From Winogradskyella psychrotolerans RS-3 (lineage in GTDB: Bacteria > Bacteroidota > Bacteroidia > Flavobacteriales > Flavobacteriaceae): a DNA stretch of 64,000 nt. A model generated the notes under the pieces. It was not told the origin of the DNA. It did not search any database and was given only the letters and a program-made list of their open reading frames with translations. Made by a program: the position numbers and the translations under genes. Shown one piece after another: positions 27,417-37,198 of the stretch (the first letter of the stretch is position 1; each line of letters begins with the position of its first letter). The stretch lies in NCBI RefSeq assembly GCF_000427335.1, contig NZ_ATMR01000091.1, positions 182,493 to 246,492 of the forward strand. Direction: 5' to 3'.

Positions 27417-28151
27417 ATGAAATTAGAAAACAAAGTAATCATAGTAACAGGTTCTTCAAGAGGAATTGGAAAAGAAATCGCCATCCAATTAGCTAAAAAT
27501 GGTGCTAAAGTCATAGTCAATCATTCTAATAGCACGACAGAAGCTGAAGACACGGTACTTAAAATCACTAATGATGGCGGAACTGCATTCGCCGTAAAAG
27601 CAGATGTAAGCAATAGAGATGACGTTACACAACTATTTGACAAAACTATTGCTAAATATGGCAAAGTCGATGTTTTAATAAACAACGCTGGCGTCATGAT
27701 TTCAAAAGAAATAAAAGATAATACACAAGACGATTTTTCTAAACAATTTGATATTAACGTCAGAGGTATTTTTAATACATTACAAGAAGCACATTCTAAA
27801 CTTGCAGACAATGGAAACATCATTAACGTTTCATCGAGTACTGTGAAACTAATGTTTCCTACCTATGCATTGTATTCAGCATCCAAAGCAGCGGTAGAGC
27901 AAATGACACGTGTGTTTTCCAAAGAAATAGGAAGAGGCATCTCTGTGAATGCAATTGCTCCTGGAGCTACAGAAACTGAATTATTTTTAAACGGTAAATC
28001 TCAAGAATTTATAGACAAGCTTAGTAGCATGAATGCCTTTAACAGATTAGCAAAGCCAATTGATATTGCACGAGTGGTCGTATTTTTAGCAAGTGATGAA
28101 TCCAAATGGATTTCTGGTCAGGTTATCGGTGCCAACGGAGCTTTAGTATAA
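27417..28151 (+). CDS. SDR-family oxidoreductase
   Basis: A 244-residue classical short-chain dehydrogenase. Rossmann motif TGSSRGIGKEIA near residues 11-22, NNAG near 90, and the catalytic Ser plus YALYSASK (Tyr and Lys) are present. It resembles 3-oxoacyl-ACP reductase FabG, but the location behind a TetR repressor suggests inducible reduction of a carbonyl or xenobiotic rather than housekeeping lipid synthesis. The substrate is unknown. A terminator follows at 28206-28238. Confidence 0.93.
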   Translation: MKLENKVIIVTGSSRGIGKEIAIQLAKNGAKVIVNHSNSTTEAEDTVLKITNDGGTAFAVKADVSNRDDVTQLFDKTIAKYGKVDVLINNAGVMISKEIKDNTQDDFSKQFDINVRGIFNTLQEAHSKLADNGNIINVSSSTVKLMFPTYALYSASKAAVEQMTRVFSKEIGRGISVNAIAPGATETELFLNGKSQEFIDKLSSMNAFNRLAKPIDIARVVVFLASDESKWISGQVIGANGALV

Positions 28152-28205
28152 AATACCCATTGAATTAGAATATAAAAATAGAAACTGAATTCATACGCAA
28201 TAAAC

Positions 28206-28238
28206 AAAGCCATGATAGTATTATAATTCATGGCTTTT
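28206..28238 (+). terminator. Terminator of the TetR-SDR operon
   Basis: AAAGCCATGA (28206-28215) pairs perfectly with TCATGGCTTT (28228-28237) around a 12-nt loop, followed by T/A-rich sequence. Confidence 0.8.
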
Positions 28239-28360
28239 ACTATAAACGTAAATTTCAGAAATAACTAAAAGACAATTCTTTGTATTACACTTCAATTCTG
28301 AATGCTTAATTATTAAGATTACAGTTCTCCTTTGTTATCTCTTTAACTCCATTATCCTTT

Positions 28361-28396
28361 TTGCAATACTAGTGCATCAATAAATTCATATATTTG
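28361..28396 (+). promoter_or_regulatory. Promoter with paired TGCA elements before the metal-efflux operon
   Basis: TATATTTG (28389-28396) fits the -7 consensus. Two TGCA words (28362-28365 and 28373-28376), 11 bp apart, lie 16-27 bp upstream of it. The same TGCA pair with the same 11-bp period occurs before the P-type ATPase (34814-34828). The -7 ends only 5 nt before the ATG at 28402, so the transcript may be almost leaderless, or the true start is later. Confidence 0.5.
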
Positions 28397-28401
28397 CCGC
28401 A

Positions 28402-28713
28402 ATGAAAAATTTAGCATTTATATTATCCATTTATATTTTCGCGCTTAATCTAGCTCCATGTGCTGATTATGTCGTGACTGATAATGATGTTAAAACCGAA
28501 ATTACTCAAACTATTCAAGACAATCATCAGCATCAAGAACCGGATTCATGTTCGCCTTTTTGTATCTGCCAATGTTGTCATATTAATGCCACGCATTTCA
28601 AATTAGTCAGTTTAAGGATTGACCATTCTTATATTTCAACGCAAGACTTTTTCTATTTAAATGGAAATGAAAAAGACTTCTCTACTTCAATTTTACAACC
28701 ACCAAGGGTATAA
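28402..28713 (+). CDS. Small Cys/His-rich exported protein (DUF6660-like) of the metal cassette
   Basis: A 103-residue protein with a signal peptide (LAFILSIYIFALNLAPCA). A His/Cys cluster (NHQHQEPDSCSPFCICQCCH) looks able to bind soft metals. Small proteins of this type regularly precede CzcA genes in Flavobacteriia, and I recall them as DUF6660 (not verified). It probably acts in the periplasm, as a metal chaperone or sensor (inference), and is co-transcribed with the downstream efflux pump. Confidence 0.75.
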   Translation: MKNLAFILSIYIFALNLAPCADYVVTDNDVKTEITQTIQDNHQHQEPDSCSPFCICQCCHINATHFKLVSLRIDHSYISTQDFFYLNGNEKDFSTSILQPPRV

Positions 28714-28837
28714 TTCAGTTTTTTATAGGATAACTATATCCTAACAGGGACCGCTAAGGTTCTTCTCATTTTAAATAATTCTAAGTGCTTACAACAGAAT
28801 TATATCGAGACGTTTAACTGAATTAATACCATTTTTT

Positions 28838-31800
28838 ATGATTAACAAAATCATTGATTTTTCAATCAATAACAAATTCATTATTGGCTTGTTTACACTC
28901 GTCATTATTGGTGCAGGACTTTGGAGTATGACCCAAGTACCTATAGATGCTGTGCCAGATATTACCAATAACCAAGTTCAGGTTATTACCCAAGCACCTA
29001 ATTTAGGAACAGAAGAAATTGAACAATTTGTAACTTATCCTGTAGAGTTAGCTTTAAGCAACTTGCCCGATGTTACCGAAATCCGTTCTGTTTCTAGATT
29101 TGGTTTATCCGTAGTTACCATTGTTTTTAACGATGCTGTAGGTACGTATTTACCACGTCAATTAGTATCCGAAAAACTTCCCGAAATTGCAGAACAAATC
29201 CCTGAAGGTTTTGGCACACCGACTATGGGTCCAATCTCTACAGGATTAGGGGAAATTTACCAATATACACTCGAAGTCGAAGATGCTTATAGATCTGAAT
29301 TCGATATCACAGAATTACGTACTATTCAAGATTGGATAGTAAAACGACAAATGGCAATGGTTCCTGGTGTTGTTGAAGTCAATGCCTTTGGAGGCAAAAT
29401 AAAGCAATATGAAGTTGCTGTAAAACCAGATAATTTAAGAGCTATTGGTATCACCATTTCTGATGTCTTTGAAGCCCTTGAGAGTAATAACCAAAACACT
29501 GGAGGAGCGTATATTGAAAAAAACCATCAAGCTAATTTTATTCGAGGAGAAGGTTTAGCGCGAACTGTTTCTGATATAGAAAACATTGTAGTAAAGAACG
29601 TTAACAATCTTCCAATTACCATAAAAGATATTGCTGAAGTTAAAATTGGTAGTGCAGTGCGATACGGAGCATTAACTAAAGATGGTAAAGGTGAAGCTGT
29701 AGGCGGGATGATTCTTATGCTGAAAGGTGCAAGTTCTAACGAAGTTATAGAAAACGTTAAAGAGCGAATTGTTCAAATTCAAAAATCTTTACCAGAAGGT
29801 GTTACTATTAAACCATTTTTAGATAGAAGTGAGCTTATCACAAAAACAACAAGCACAGTAAAAGGCAACTTATTAGAAGGTGGTCTAATTGTCATTTTTG
29901 TCTTAGTATTATTATTAGGAAACTGGCGAGGTGGCTTAATTGTGGCTTCAACCATTCCGCTATCCCTTTTATTTGCTTTTATATTGATGAATATTTTTGG
30001 AGTATGGGCAAACCTAATGAGTTTAGGAGCTATTGATTTCGGAATCATCGTAGATGGTGCAGTAATCATTGTTGAAAGCACCGTTTTTCTCATCTACTCG
30101 CAAATAAAGAAACGAAAATTAACACCCAAAGAGCGTGATAGCATTGCTTCAAATGCCTCTAAGAAAATGATGAATACGGCCTTCTTTGGTCAATTAATTA
30201 TTTTAATTGTATTCATTCCAATTTTGGCTTTAGAAGGTGTTGAAGGAAAAATGTTTCAGCCCATGGCATTAACATTTATATTTGCAATGATTGGTGCTAT
30301 GATTCTGTGTTTGACTTATGTGCCTATGATTTCGGCACTATTTTTAAGAGCACCAAAATCTGATAAAATTTCTTATGGCGACCGCTTTGTACACTGGATA
30401 GAACGTAAATACGAACCGGTATTAACAAAAGCAATTCGTAATGGAAAAACGATTGTCCTTCTTGCAGTTGGCTTATTTGCTGTAGCTGTTTTTATGTTTA
30501 CCAGAATGGGAGGTGAATTTATTCCAGAATTGGATGAAGGTGATATTGCATTTCACGCTATTTTAAAACCAGGAAGTTCACTAACCGAAACCATTGAAAC
30601 CACTACAAAAATTGAGCAAATTGTTAAAGCTGAATTTCCAGAGGTTTTAAATATAGTCAGTAGAATTGGTGTTGCAGATGTACCTACAGATCCAATGCCC
30701 ATGGATATTGCTGATGTTTTTGTTATTCTAAAACCTAGTAGTGAGTGGACATCAGCTGCATCAAAAGGTGAGTTGGTAGATAAAATAAAAGAAGCTGTTA
30801 GTATCGTTCCAGGTGTTAATTTCGAATTTACCCAACCTATCGAAATGCGTTTCAATGAACTACTTACTGGTGTGCGTGAAGATGTCGCTATTAAATTATT
30901 TGGAGACGATTTAGACGTATTAGCAGCAAAAGCAAATGACATAGGTAAACTAATCGCTAATGTAGAAGGTGTTGGTGATATGAAGGTGGAAGCCACTACT
31001 GGTCAACCTCAAATTTCAATTCACTATAACAGAAATAAATTAGCTCAATACGGATTAAATGTAAAAACATTAAATACGATTGTTGAAGCTTCATTTGCAG
31101 GTGGACATGCTGGTGTTATATTTGAAGGAGAAAGACGTTTTGATTTAGTCGTAAGATTAGACAAATCTAACCGAACTGATATTTCAGATATTCAGAGTTT
31201 ATTTATAAACCTTCCTTCTGGTACACAAATACCGTTAAGCGAGGTTGCTGAAGTGAGTTTTCAACCAGCACCAATGCAAATTAGTCGCGATAATACAAAC
31301 CGAAGAACCTATGTTGGCATTAATATTAGAGATCGTGATGTAAAATCTGTGGTGCTAGATATTCAAGATATTTTAGATGAAAAATTAGAGTTACCTGCAG
31401 GTTATTACATTCGTTATGGCGGTGCATTTGAAAATTTAGAACGTGCCAGTAATAAATTAAAAACGGTTGTGCCTTTAGCATTGCTGCTCATTTTTATACT
31501 CATATTCTTTGCTTTAAAATCCTTACCACAAACGTTAATGATTTACATCGCTATCCCAATGGCAACCATCGGAGGAGTTTTTGCCTTATGGTTACGTGAT
31601 ATGCCTTTTAGTATTTCGGCAGGTGTAGGTTTTATTGTGCTATTTGGTGTAGCTGTTCTTAACGGACTAGTTATGATTAGTGGACTAAATGAATTAAAAG
31701 AAGAAGGCGTCACCAATCTTAAAGACCGAATTATAGAAGGTACAAAACGACGTATTAGACCTATTATGCTAACTGCTTTTACAGATGTATTAGGGTTTTT

Positions 31801-33166
31801 ACCAATGGCTATTTCATCTGGATCAGGAGCAGAAGTACAACGGCCTTTAGCAACTGTTGTTATTGGTGGATTATTAACAGCAACCTTATTGACCTTGTTT
31901 GTTCTGCCAATATTATACCATTGGGTTGAAAACAAATCATTCACCTTTAAAGGGAATAAAAAAGTAGTAATGGCTACCGCAATGCTAGCATTTATGTTCG
32001 CCATACCTACAACTATAAATGCGCAAGAAGCAAACAGTGAACTGCCTCAAATCACTATAGATGAAGCTGTAAAACTCTCAAAAGAGAACTACCCGAATTT
32101 AAAAGTGATACAGTTAGAGATCAATAAGCAAAAGCAACTGAAAAGTACAGCTTTTGATTTAGGAACCACACAGATTTTTACAGGTGGTGAGGAAATTAAT
32201 AACGGTTCGGGTATTTATACAACCATAGGTGCAAGTCAGTCTAAGATTGATTTGTTTGGTATTGCCCCTAAACGGAAACTACAAAAACAACGCATTCAAT
32301 TAGCCGAAAAAGCGTTTCAACTTTCTGAATTAGAATTAGAACTGCAAGTTAAACAAGCTTGGGCCAATGCTCTTAAAAGTAAGAGAAACTATATTTTGTA
32401 TAAAGAATTGGATCTTATTTACACAAAATTTGAAGACGCAGTGACTTTAAATTACGAGGTAGAAGCCATTTCAAAATTAGAGTATTCAGCAGCTAAAACG
32501 CAAGCGTTGCAAATACATAATAAACTAGTGCAAGCTATTAGTCAATACAATGTGGCATTACAGCAATTAAATTTATGGTTAGTCTCCGATGATTTTTATA
32601 CGGTTCCTAATTCGATTGAAATTAATGGATTTGAAATTGAAGATTTTAATGTAGAAACGCATCCGTTGTTCAATATTTCACAATTACAGATAGCAGAAGC
32701 GGAAGCTAATTATAAGGCTGCAAAGGCAGATAACCTCCCTAAGTTTAATCTTCAAGGTGGTTTGCAAAAAGTAAATGGAGACTCAGGTTATGTTACATAT
32801 CAAGCAGGTGTTTCAATACCATTTTTATCTGGCACAAATAAAGCACGTATAAAAACGGCTCGAATAGATAAAGAAATCGCCCTTGTGAATAGCGACTTTA
32901 AAAAAAAGGAAGTCGCATCTAAATACACACAAAGTCAAGAAAATTATCAAAAATGGAAAACAACATGGATTTTCTATAAAGACGAAGTTCTTCCACTTGT
33001 TGAAGACCAAAAGACAGGTGCTTTATTTGCTTATAAAGAAGGGGAAATAGATTATTCTGCCTTTACACAACTTATTAAGGATGCTATTCAATTGGAAGTT
33101 GAAGCCGAAACAGCCTTAACCAATTACTTAGAAAGCACTTTTCAATTACAATATTTTAAAAATTAA
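28838..33166 (+). CDS. czcA: CzcA/CusA heavy-metal RND efflux pump fused to a TolC-like outer-membrane factor
   Basis: A 1442-residue fusion. Residues 1 to about 1040 form an HME-RND proton/metal antiporter with twelve helices and two periplasmic loops. The proton-relay acids of this family are seen as D400, D406 and E413 in IDFGIIVDGAVIIVE, the pattern of divalent-cation (Zn/Co/Cd) or Cu/Ag pumps. Near residue 1045 a hydrophobic segment ending TTINAQ looks like an internal signal sequence, and residues about 1070-1442 form an outer-membrane efflux (TolC) domain with long coiled-coil helices. The fusion is known in Bacteroidota; whether it is cleaved to free the TolC part is unclear. The adaptor gene follows 4 bp later. 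Confidence 0.93.
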   Translation: MINKIIDFSINNKFIIGLFTLVIIGAGLWSMTQVPIDAVPDITNNQVQVITQAPNLGTEEIEQFVTYPVELALSNLPDVTEIRSVSRFGLSVVTIVFNDAVGTYLPRQLVSEKLPEIAEQIPEGFGTPTMGPISTGLGEIYQYTLEVEDAYRSEFDITELRTIQDWIVKRQMAMVPGVVEVNAFGGKIKQYEVAVKPDNLRAIGITISDVFEALESNNQNTGGAYIEKNHQANFIRGEGLARTVSDIENIVVKNVNNLPITIKDIAEVKIGSAVRYGALTKDGKGEAVGGMILMLKGASSNEVIENVKERIVQIQKSLPEGVTIKPFLDRSELITKTTSTVKGNLLEGGLIVIFVLVLLLGNWRGGLIVASTIPLSLLFAFILMNIFGVWANLMSLGAIDFGIIVDGAVIIVESTVFLIYSQIKKRKLTPKERDSIASNASKKMMNTAFFGQLIILIVFIPILALEGVEGKMFQPMALTFIFAMIGAMILCLTYVPMISALFLRAPKSDKISYGDRFVHWIERKYEPVLTKAIRNGKTIVLLAVGLFAVAVFMFTRMGGEFIPELDEGDIAFHAILKPGSSLTETIETTTKIEQIVKAEFPEVLNIVSRIGVADVPTDPMPMDIADVFVILKPSSEWTSAASKGELVDKIKEAVSIVPGVNFEFTQPIEMRFNELLTGVREDVAIKLFGDDLDVLAAKANDIGKLIANVEGVGDMKVEATTGQPQISIHYNRNKLAQYGLNVKTLNTIVEASFAGGHAGVIFEGERRFDLVVRLDKSNRTDISDIQSLFINLPSGTQIPLSEVAEVSFQPAPMQISRDNTNRRTYVGINIRDRDVKSVVLDIQDILDEKLELPAGYYIRYGGAFENLERASNKLKTVVPLALLLIFILIFFALKSLPQTLMIYIAIPMATIGGVFALWLRDMPFSISAGVGFIVLFGVAVLNGLVMISGLNELKEEGVTNLKDRIIEGTKRRIRPIMLTAFTDVLGFLPMAISSGSGAEVQRPLATVVIGGLLTATLLTLFVLPILYHWVENKSFTFKGNKKVVMATAMLAFMFAIPTTINAQEANSELPQITIDEAVKLSKENYPNLKVIQLEINKQKQLKSTAFDLGTTQIFTGGEEINNGSGIYTTIGASQSKIDLFGIAPKRKLQKQRIQLAEKAFQLSELELELQVKQAWANALKSKRNYILYKELDLIYTKFEDAVTLNYEVEAISKLEYSAAKTQALQIHNKLVQAISQYNVALQQLNLWLVSDDFYTVPNSIEINGFEIEDFNVETHPLFNISQLQIAEAEANYKAAKADNLPKFNLQGGLQKVNGDSGYVTYQAGVSIPFLSGTNKARIKTARIDKEIALVNSDFKKKEVASKYTQSQENYQKWKTTWIFYKDEVLPLVEDQKTGALFAYKEGEIDYSAFTQLIKDAIQLEVEAETALTNYLESTFQLQYFKN

Positions 33167-33170
33167 TACA

Positions 33171-34393
33171 ATGAAAAATATACAATATAAACTTATAGCA
33201 TTATTTATCGCTTCTTTTTCAATAGTTGCTTGCGGAAACAGTAGTCAGACAGAAAAAGACAATCACAACCATAATGAGGCAACCATTGGAATCGGTTTAG
33301 GTGATAATGAATCAACTGAAGAAGCACATAGCGAAGGAGAAGGCGTTAAGTTAACCACAAAACAGTTTGATGCTTTACAAATGAAAGTAGATACACTTTC
33401 TCTTAGAAATTTAAGTGGCTATGTAAATGCGAATGGCACATTAGAAGTGCCGCCACAAAGTGAGGCAGCAATTACGTCGGTTGTTGGAGCCAATGTTGTT
33501 TCTATTGAAGTTATAGAAGGTGATAAAGTGACTAAAGGTCAAGTTGTAGCCTACCTATCACACCCTAATATTATCAATATGCAAACGGACTATTTAAATG
33601 CGACTAGTAATAGTAATTACTTAAAGAAAAGTTACGAACGTCAACAAAAACTGTATGATGCAGGTGTTGGTTCTGGTGCCAATTTTCAAAAAGCTAAAGC
33701 AGAATATGATGTATCAAAATCAATGGCTAGTGGATTGGCTGCACAATTACAAATGTTAAATATAAACCCATCTACTGTTCGTAACGGTACAATTGCTCAA
33801 CGTGTACCTTTACGAAGCCCAATTGAAGGTTTTGTTAAAAAAGTTGAAGTTAAAACAGGTCAATATGTAGATCCTCAAACCGAACTTTTTGATATTGTAA
33901 ACACCGATGATGTTCATGCCGATTTAATCGTGTTTGAAAAAGACGTTTTTAAAGTTAAGAAAGGTCAAAAAGTAATATTTAATATACAATCTAATTCTGA
34001 TGAGGATTTAGTGGCAGAAATACTATCGGTAAGTAAAACTTTTGAAGACAATCCTAAAGGAGTTCACGTCCATGCTGAAATTGAAAACAAAATAAAATTC
34101 TAATTCCTGGGATGTATATTACAGGAAAAATTCAAATAGAAGACAATGAAACTACAACTTTACCTGAAAGTGCCATAACAAATGATGGCGATAAATTTTA
34201 TGCCTTTACAGCAAAAAAGGAAGGCAACAACTGGACATTTACTCCTGTTGAAGTATTTATAGGTGTTAAAGATGGTAATTGGGTCGAAGTTAAATTTACA
34301 GAAGAATTAGGAGCCGATGTTAAATTCGCTTATAACAATGCGTATTATCTCATTGCTGAAATGAAAAAAGGCGAATCTGAACACTCTCATTAA
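33171..34393 (+). CDS. czcB: Efflux RND periplasmic adaptor subunit, CzcB/CusB-like (frameshifted in this sequence)
   Basis: Lipoprotein adaptor linking the RND pump to the outer-membrane channel. It has a lipobox (IVAC), His-rich stretches (NHNHNE, EEAHSEGE), a split lipoyl/barrel-sandwich domain (VIEGDKVTKGQVVAYLSHP and LRSPIEGFVKKVEVKTGQYV) and a coiled-coil hairpin between. The first frame ends at the A4 run 34094-34097; one extra A continues as LIPGMYITGKIQIED with the beta-barrel and membrane-proximal domain ending in a GESEHSH metal-binding tail. Repaired length is 407 residues. It begins 4 bp after czcA. Confidence 0.9.
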
Positions 34394-34395
34394 TT

Positions 34396-34809
34396 ATGCA
34401 AACGATAGAACAACTATTACAGTCAAACAATATACGTGTTACGGCAATGCGATTACTTATTTATAAGTTTCTTGCAGATAAGCATGTTGCTGTAACACTA
34501 ACCGATATTGAGAATGCTTTTGATAAAGCAGATAGAACCACGCTTTACAGAACCGTAAAAACATTTGAAGACAAAGCCATTGTACATCAAATTGATGATG
34601 GCACAGGAATTACAAAATATGCCCTTTGCGAACAAGGCTGTAATTGTGAAATTGAAACCGATTTACACTTACATTTTCACTGTAATAATTGCAATGAAAC
34701 CATTTGCTTAACGGACCATAAAATTCCACAAATCAAAGTGCCAGAAGGTTTTGTTTCCGAAAATGTGAACTTAGTTGTAAAAGGGATTTGCGACAAGTGT
34801 AGTGGCTAA
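34396..34809 (+). CDS. Fur-family metal-responsive transcriptional repressor
   Basis: A 137-residue winged-helix metalloregulator. The DNA-binding half (VTAMRLLIYKFLADKHVAVTLTDIENAF, then DRTTLYRTVKTFEDK) is followed by the metal-sensing half with HLHFHCNNCNETICL and a second CDKC pair, a structural zinc site as in Fur/Zur. It starts 2 bp after czcB, within the metal-efflux unit. A role as repressor of the cassette, responding to zinc or another divalent metal, is inferred from context; it may bind the paired TGCA elements. Confidence 0.9.
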   Translation: MQTIEQLLQSNNIRVTAMRLLIYKFLADKHVAVTLTDIENAFDKADRTTLYRTVKTFEDKAIVHQIDDGTGITKYALCEQGCNCEIETDLHLHFHCNNCNETICLTDHKIPQIKVPEGFVSENVNLVVKGICDKCSG

Positions 34810-34811
34810 TA

Positions 34812-34849
34812 ATTGCACTTCCATTGCACTTCATTTTATGGCATCTTTG
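34812..34849 (+). promoter_or_regulatory. Tandem ATTGCACTTC repeats and promoter before the P-type ATPase
   Basis: ATTGCACTTC occurs at 34812-34821 and again at 34823-34832, an 11-bp period. A -7-like CATCTTTG follows at 34842-34849, 17 bp after the second TGCA. The arrangement matches that at 28362-28396 and may be an operator for the Fur-family protein encoded just upstream. Confidence 0.5.
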
Positions 34850-34867
34850 ACTTAAAGTTTAATTAAA

Positions 34868-36820
34868 ATGAAAAAAGAAAAACTCAATTTACGAGATATA
34901 AAACCAAATTATAAAAAAGAACATAGTCATGATGATGGTCATGATCATGGTGGTGAATCAAGCGGTGTTAAAGCTTACACTCCAGCAATAGTCAGTTTTG
35001 TAATGCTTATTATTGGTATTGCATTGGATTATTTTGATGTTGCATTTTTTAAGGACTGGATTCGCATTGTTTGGTATGGCATCGCTTATTTACCTGTTGG
35101 ACTTCCTGTGGTTAAAGAAGGTTGGGAAAGCATAAAAAAAAGCGATGTTTTTACTGAATTTTTTCTAATGTCCATTGCCACTATTGGTGCATTTATAATT
35201 GGTGAATATCCTGAAGGTGTTGCTGTAATGTTATTCTATGCTGTTGGTGAATTGTTTCAAAATGCCGCAGTCAACAAAGCCAAAAGAAATATAAAAGCCT
35301 TATTAGATGTACGTCCTAAAGAAGCGAATGTCTTTAGAAATGGGAATATTGAAAGTGAACCACCAGAAACAGTTGAAATTGGTGAAAACATTCAAATCAG
35401 GGTTGGAGAAAAAATCCCACTAGATGGTATTTTAGTTTCAGAAAAAGCATTTGTAAATACGGCAGCCTTAACAGGAGAAAGTAAACCAGATACAATTACC
35501 AAAGGAGCAAATGTATTTGCCGGAAGCATTAATTTAGAAAGTGTCATTGAAGTTGTAGTAACCAAAGCATTTAAAGACAGTTCTATTGCTAGAATTTTAG
35601 ATTTAGTTCAAAATGCGACGGCTCGTAAATCTAAAACAGAATTATTCATCCGAAAATTTGCCCGCATTTACACGCCTATTGTTGTGTTTTTAGCGATTGG
35701 AGTTACCTTATTACCTTACTTCTTTGTTGATGATTATGTATTTAGAGATTGGCTGTATAGAGCTTTAATTTTCTTAGTAATTTCGTGTCCTTGTGCTTTA
35801 GTCATTTCTATTCCTCTCGGCTATTTTGGTGGATTAGGAGCGGCTTCAAAAAACGGAATTTTATTTAAAGGAGCTTCTTTTCTGGAGGCCATGACCAAAA
35901 TAAACACCTTGGTTATGGATAAAACAGGAACTGTTACCAAAGGTGTTTTCAAAATTAAAACGGTAAAAGCTATTGGTTGGGATGAAAAAGAATTCATGAA
36001 CTACCTGATGGCAATGGAAGCACAATCCACACATCCCATTGCTAAAGCTATTTTAGAATATAAAACTGAAGAAGCCAATTTTAAAGCTACAGAAGTATCC
36101 GAAATTGCAGGTAAAGGTTTAAAAGGAATTGTGAATGGTAAAACTATTTTAGTAGGAAACAAAGCTTTAATGACGGCGCATAACATCACTGTTGTAGCAG
36201 AAACAGAAACGATTATAGAATCTATAGTTCTGGTGGCTATCGACAATACTTTTGCTGGTTATGTGGTTATTGCAGATGAGCTAAAAGACGATGCTAAAGA
36301 AACCATTATCAACTTGAGGAAAATAGGTATTAAAAATATCATAATGCTTTCGGGAGATAAAGATTCTATTACTCAAAAAGTAGCTGCCGAATTACGAATT
36401 AAAAATGCAAAAGGTGGTTTATTGCCTGAAGATAAACTTAATGAAGTAGAACTATTAAAACAAAATCCTGAAAATAAGATTGCTTTTATAGGAGATGGCA
36501 TTAACGACGCCCCTGTTTTAGCAGCCAGCGATGTTGGTATTGCCATGGGGGGCTTAGGAAGTGATGTTGCTATTGAAACTGCTGATGTTATTATTCAAAC
36601 GGATCAACCTTCAAAAGTTGTAAAAGCGATTAAAATCAGTCGTTCCACTCGGAAAATTGTATGGCAAAATATTGTATTAGCATTCGGAGTGAAAGTAATT
36701 GTACTAATTTTAGGAGCAGGAGGTTTAGCAACGATGTGGGAAGCTGTCTTTGCCGATGTTGGTGTGGCATTGTTAGCTATTTTGAATGCGGTTAGGTTAC
36801 AGAAAATGAATTGGGATTAA
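34868..36820 (+). CDS. zntA: Heavy-metal P1B-type ATPase (Zn/Cd/Co exporter)
   Basis: A 650-residue metal-pumping ATPase of the inner membrane. The N-terminus has no CxxC HMA domain but a His/Asp cluster (HSHDDGHDHGG). The membrane metal site C-P-C is at C307-P308-C309; the actuator loop has LTGESKP; the phosphorylated Asp is D351 (DKTGT); HP lies in QSTHPIAKA; the hinge has GDGINDAPVL. CPC with a His-rich N-terminus suggests Zn/Cd rather than Cu specificity (inference). It ends the metal-efflux region and has its own promoter-like element at 34812-34849. Confidence 0.93.
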   Translation: MKKEKLNLRDIKPNYKKEHSHDDGHDHGGESSGVKAYTPAIVSFVMLIIGIALDYFDVAFFKDWIRIVWYGIAYLPVGLPVVKEGWESIKKSDVFTEFFLMSIATIGAFIIGEYPEGVAVMLFYAVGELFQNAAVNKAKRNIKALLDVRPKEANVFRNGNIESEPPETVEIGENIQIRVGEKIPLDGILVSEKAFVNTAALTGESKPDTITKGANVFAGSINLESVIEVVVTKAFKDSSIARILDLVQNATARKSKTELFIRKFARIYTPIVVFLAIGVTLLPYFFVDDYVFRDWLYRALIFLVISCPCALVISIPLGYFGGLGAASKNGILFKGASFLEAMTKINTLVMDKTGTVTKGVFKIKTVKAIGWDEKEFMNYLMAMEAQSTHPIAKAILEYKTEEANFKATEVSEIAGKGLKGIVNGKTILVGNKALMTAHNITVVAETETIIESIVLVAIDNTFAGYVVIADELKDDAKETIINLRKIGIKNIIMLSGDKDSITQKVAAELRIKNAKGGLLPEDKLNEVELLKQNPENKIAFIGDGINDAPVLAASDVGIAMGGLGSDVAIETADVIIQTDQPSKVVKAIKISRSTRKIVWQNIVLAFGVKVIVLILGAGGLATMWEAVFADVGVALLAILNAVRLQKMNWD

Positions 36821-36992
36821 GACAAGTGTTTTATTTTTTTAAATTTTCTACTAACTTTGTTTTAGTTGGTTAATCTTTTCGCTATACTGCAATGCAGTCA
36901 TGTTATTTTCCTTAGAATAATCATCCAAATTTTAGGACAATAAGTGCAACACATATTTAAAACGAATTACTAATACTTCAAACGCTAAAAAA

Positions 36993-37178
36993 ATGAAAAC
37001 AATAACAAAAAAGAAAACGTTACTTCTAATATCCATTGGAATCTTTGTAGTTGCAATGTCTCAGATATTTTCTCAATTAACAGAATTACCAGATATAGCA
37101 ACAGGTTCATTCATTGGAATAGGAATCGGGTTATTACTAACCGGTCTAATTTTTGGTAACTTTAAAACGGTTAAATAG
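36993..37178 (+). CDS. Small two-helix membrane protein
   Basis: A 61-residue protein with a basic start (MKTITKKK) and two hydrophobic helices (residues about 9-28 and 38-56, the second glycine-rich: FIGIGIGLLLTGLIFG). No family is recognised. It lies between the metal ATPase and the pseudouridine synthase, with its own A-rich ribosome-binding region. Unknown function. Confidence 0.6.
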   Translation: MKTITKKKTLLLISIGIFVVAMSQIFSQLTELPDIATGSFIGIGIGLLLTGLIFGNFKTVK

Positions 37179-37198
37179 CCTTCTTTACAAAGACCAAA

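Noticed and set aside
31543..32004. Minus-strand 153-codon ORF inside czcA
   Set aside because: It is antisense to a conserved gene, and codon pattern and content follow the other strand.
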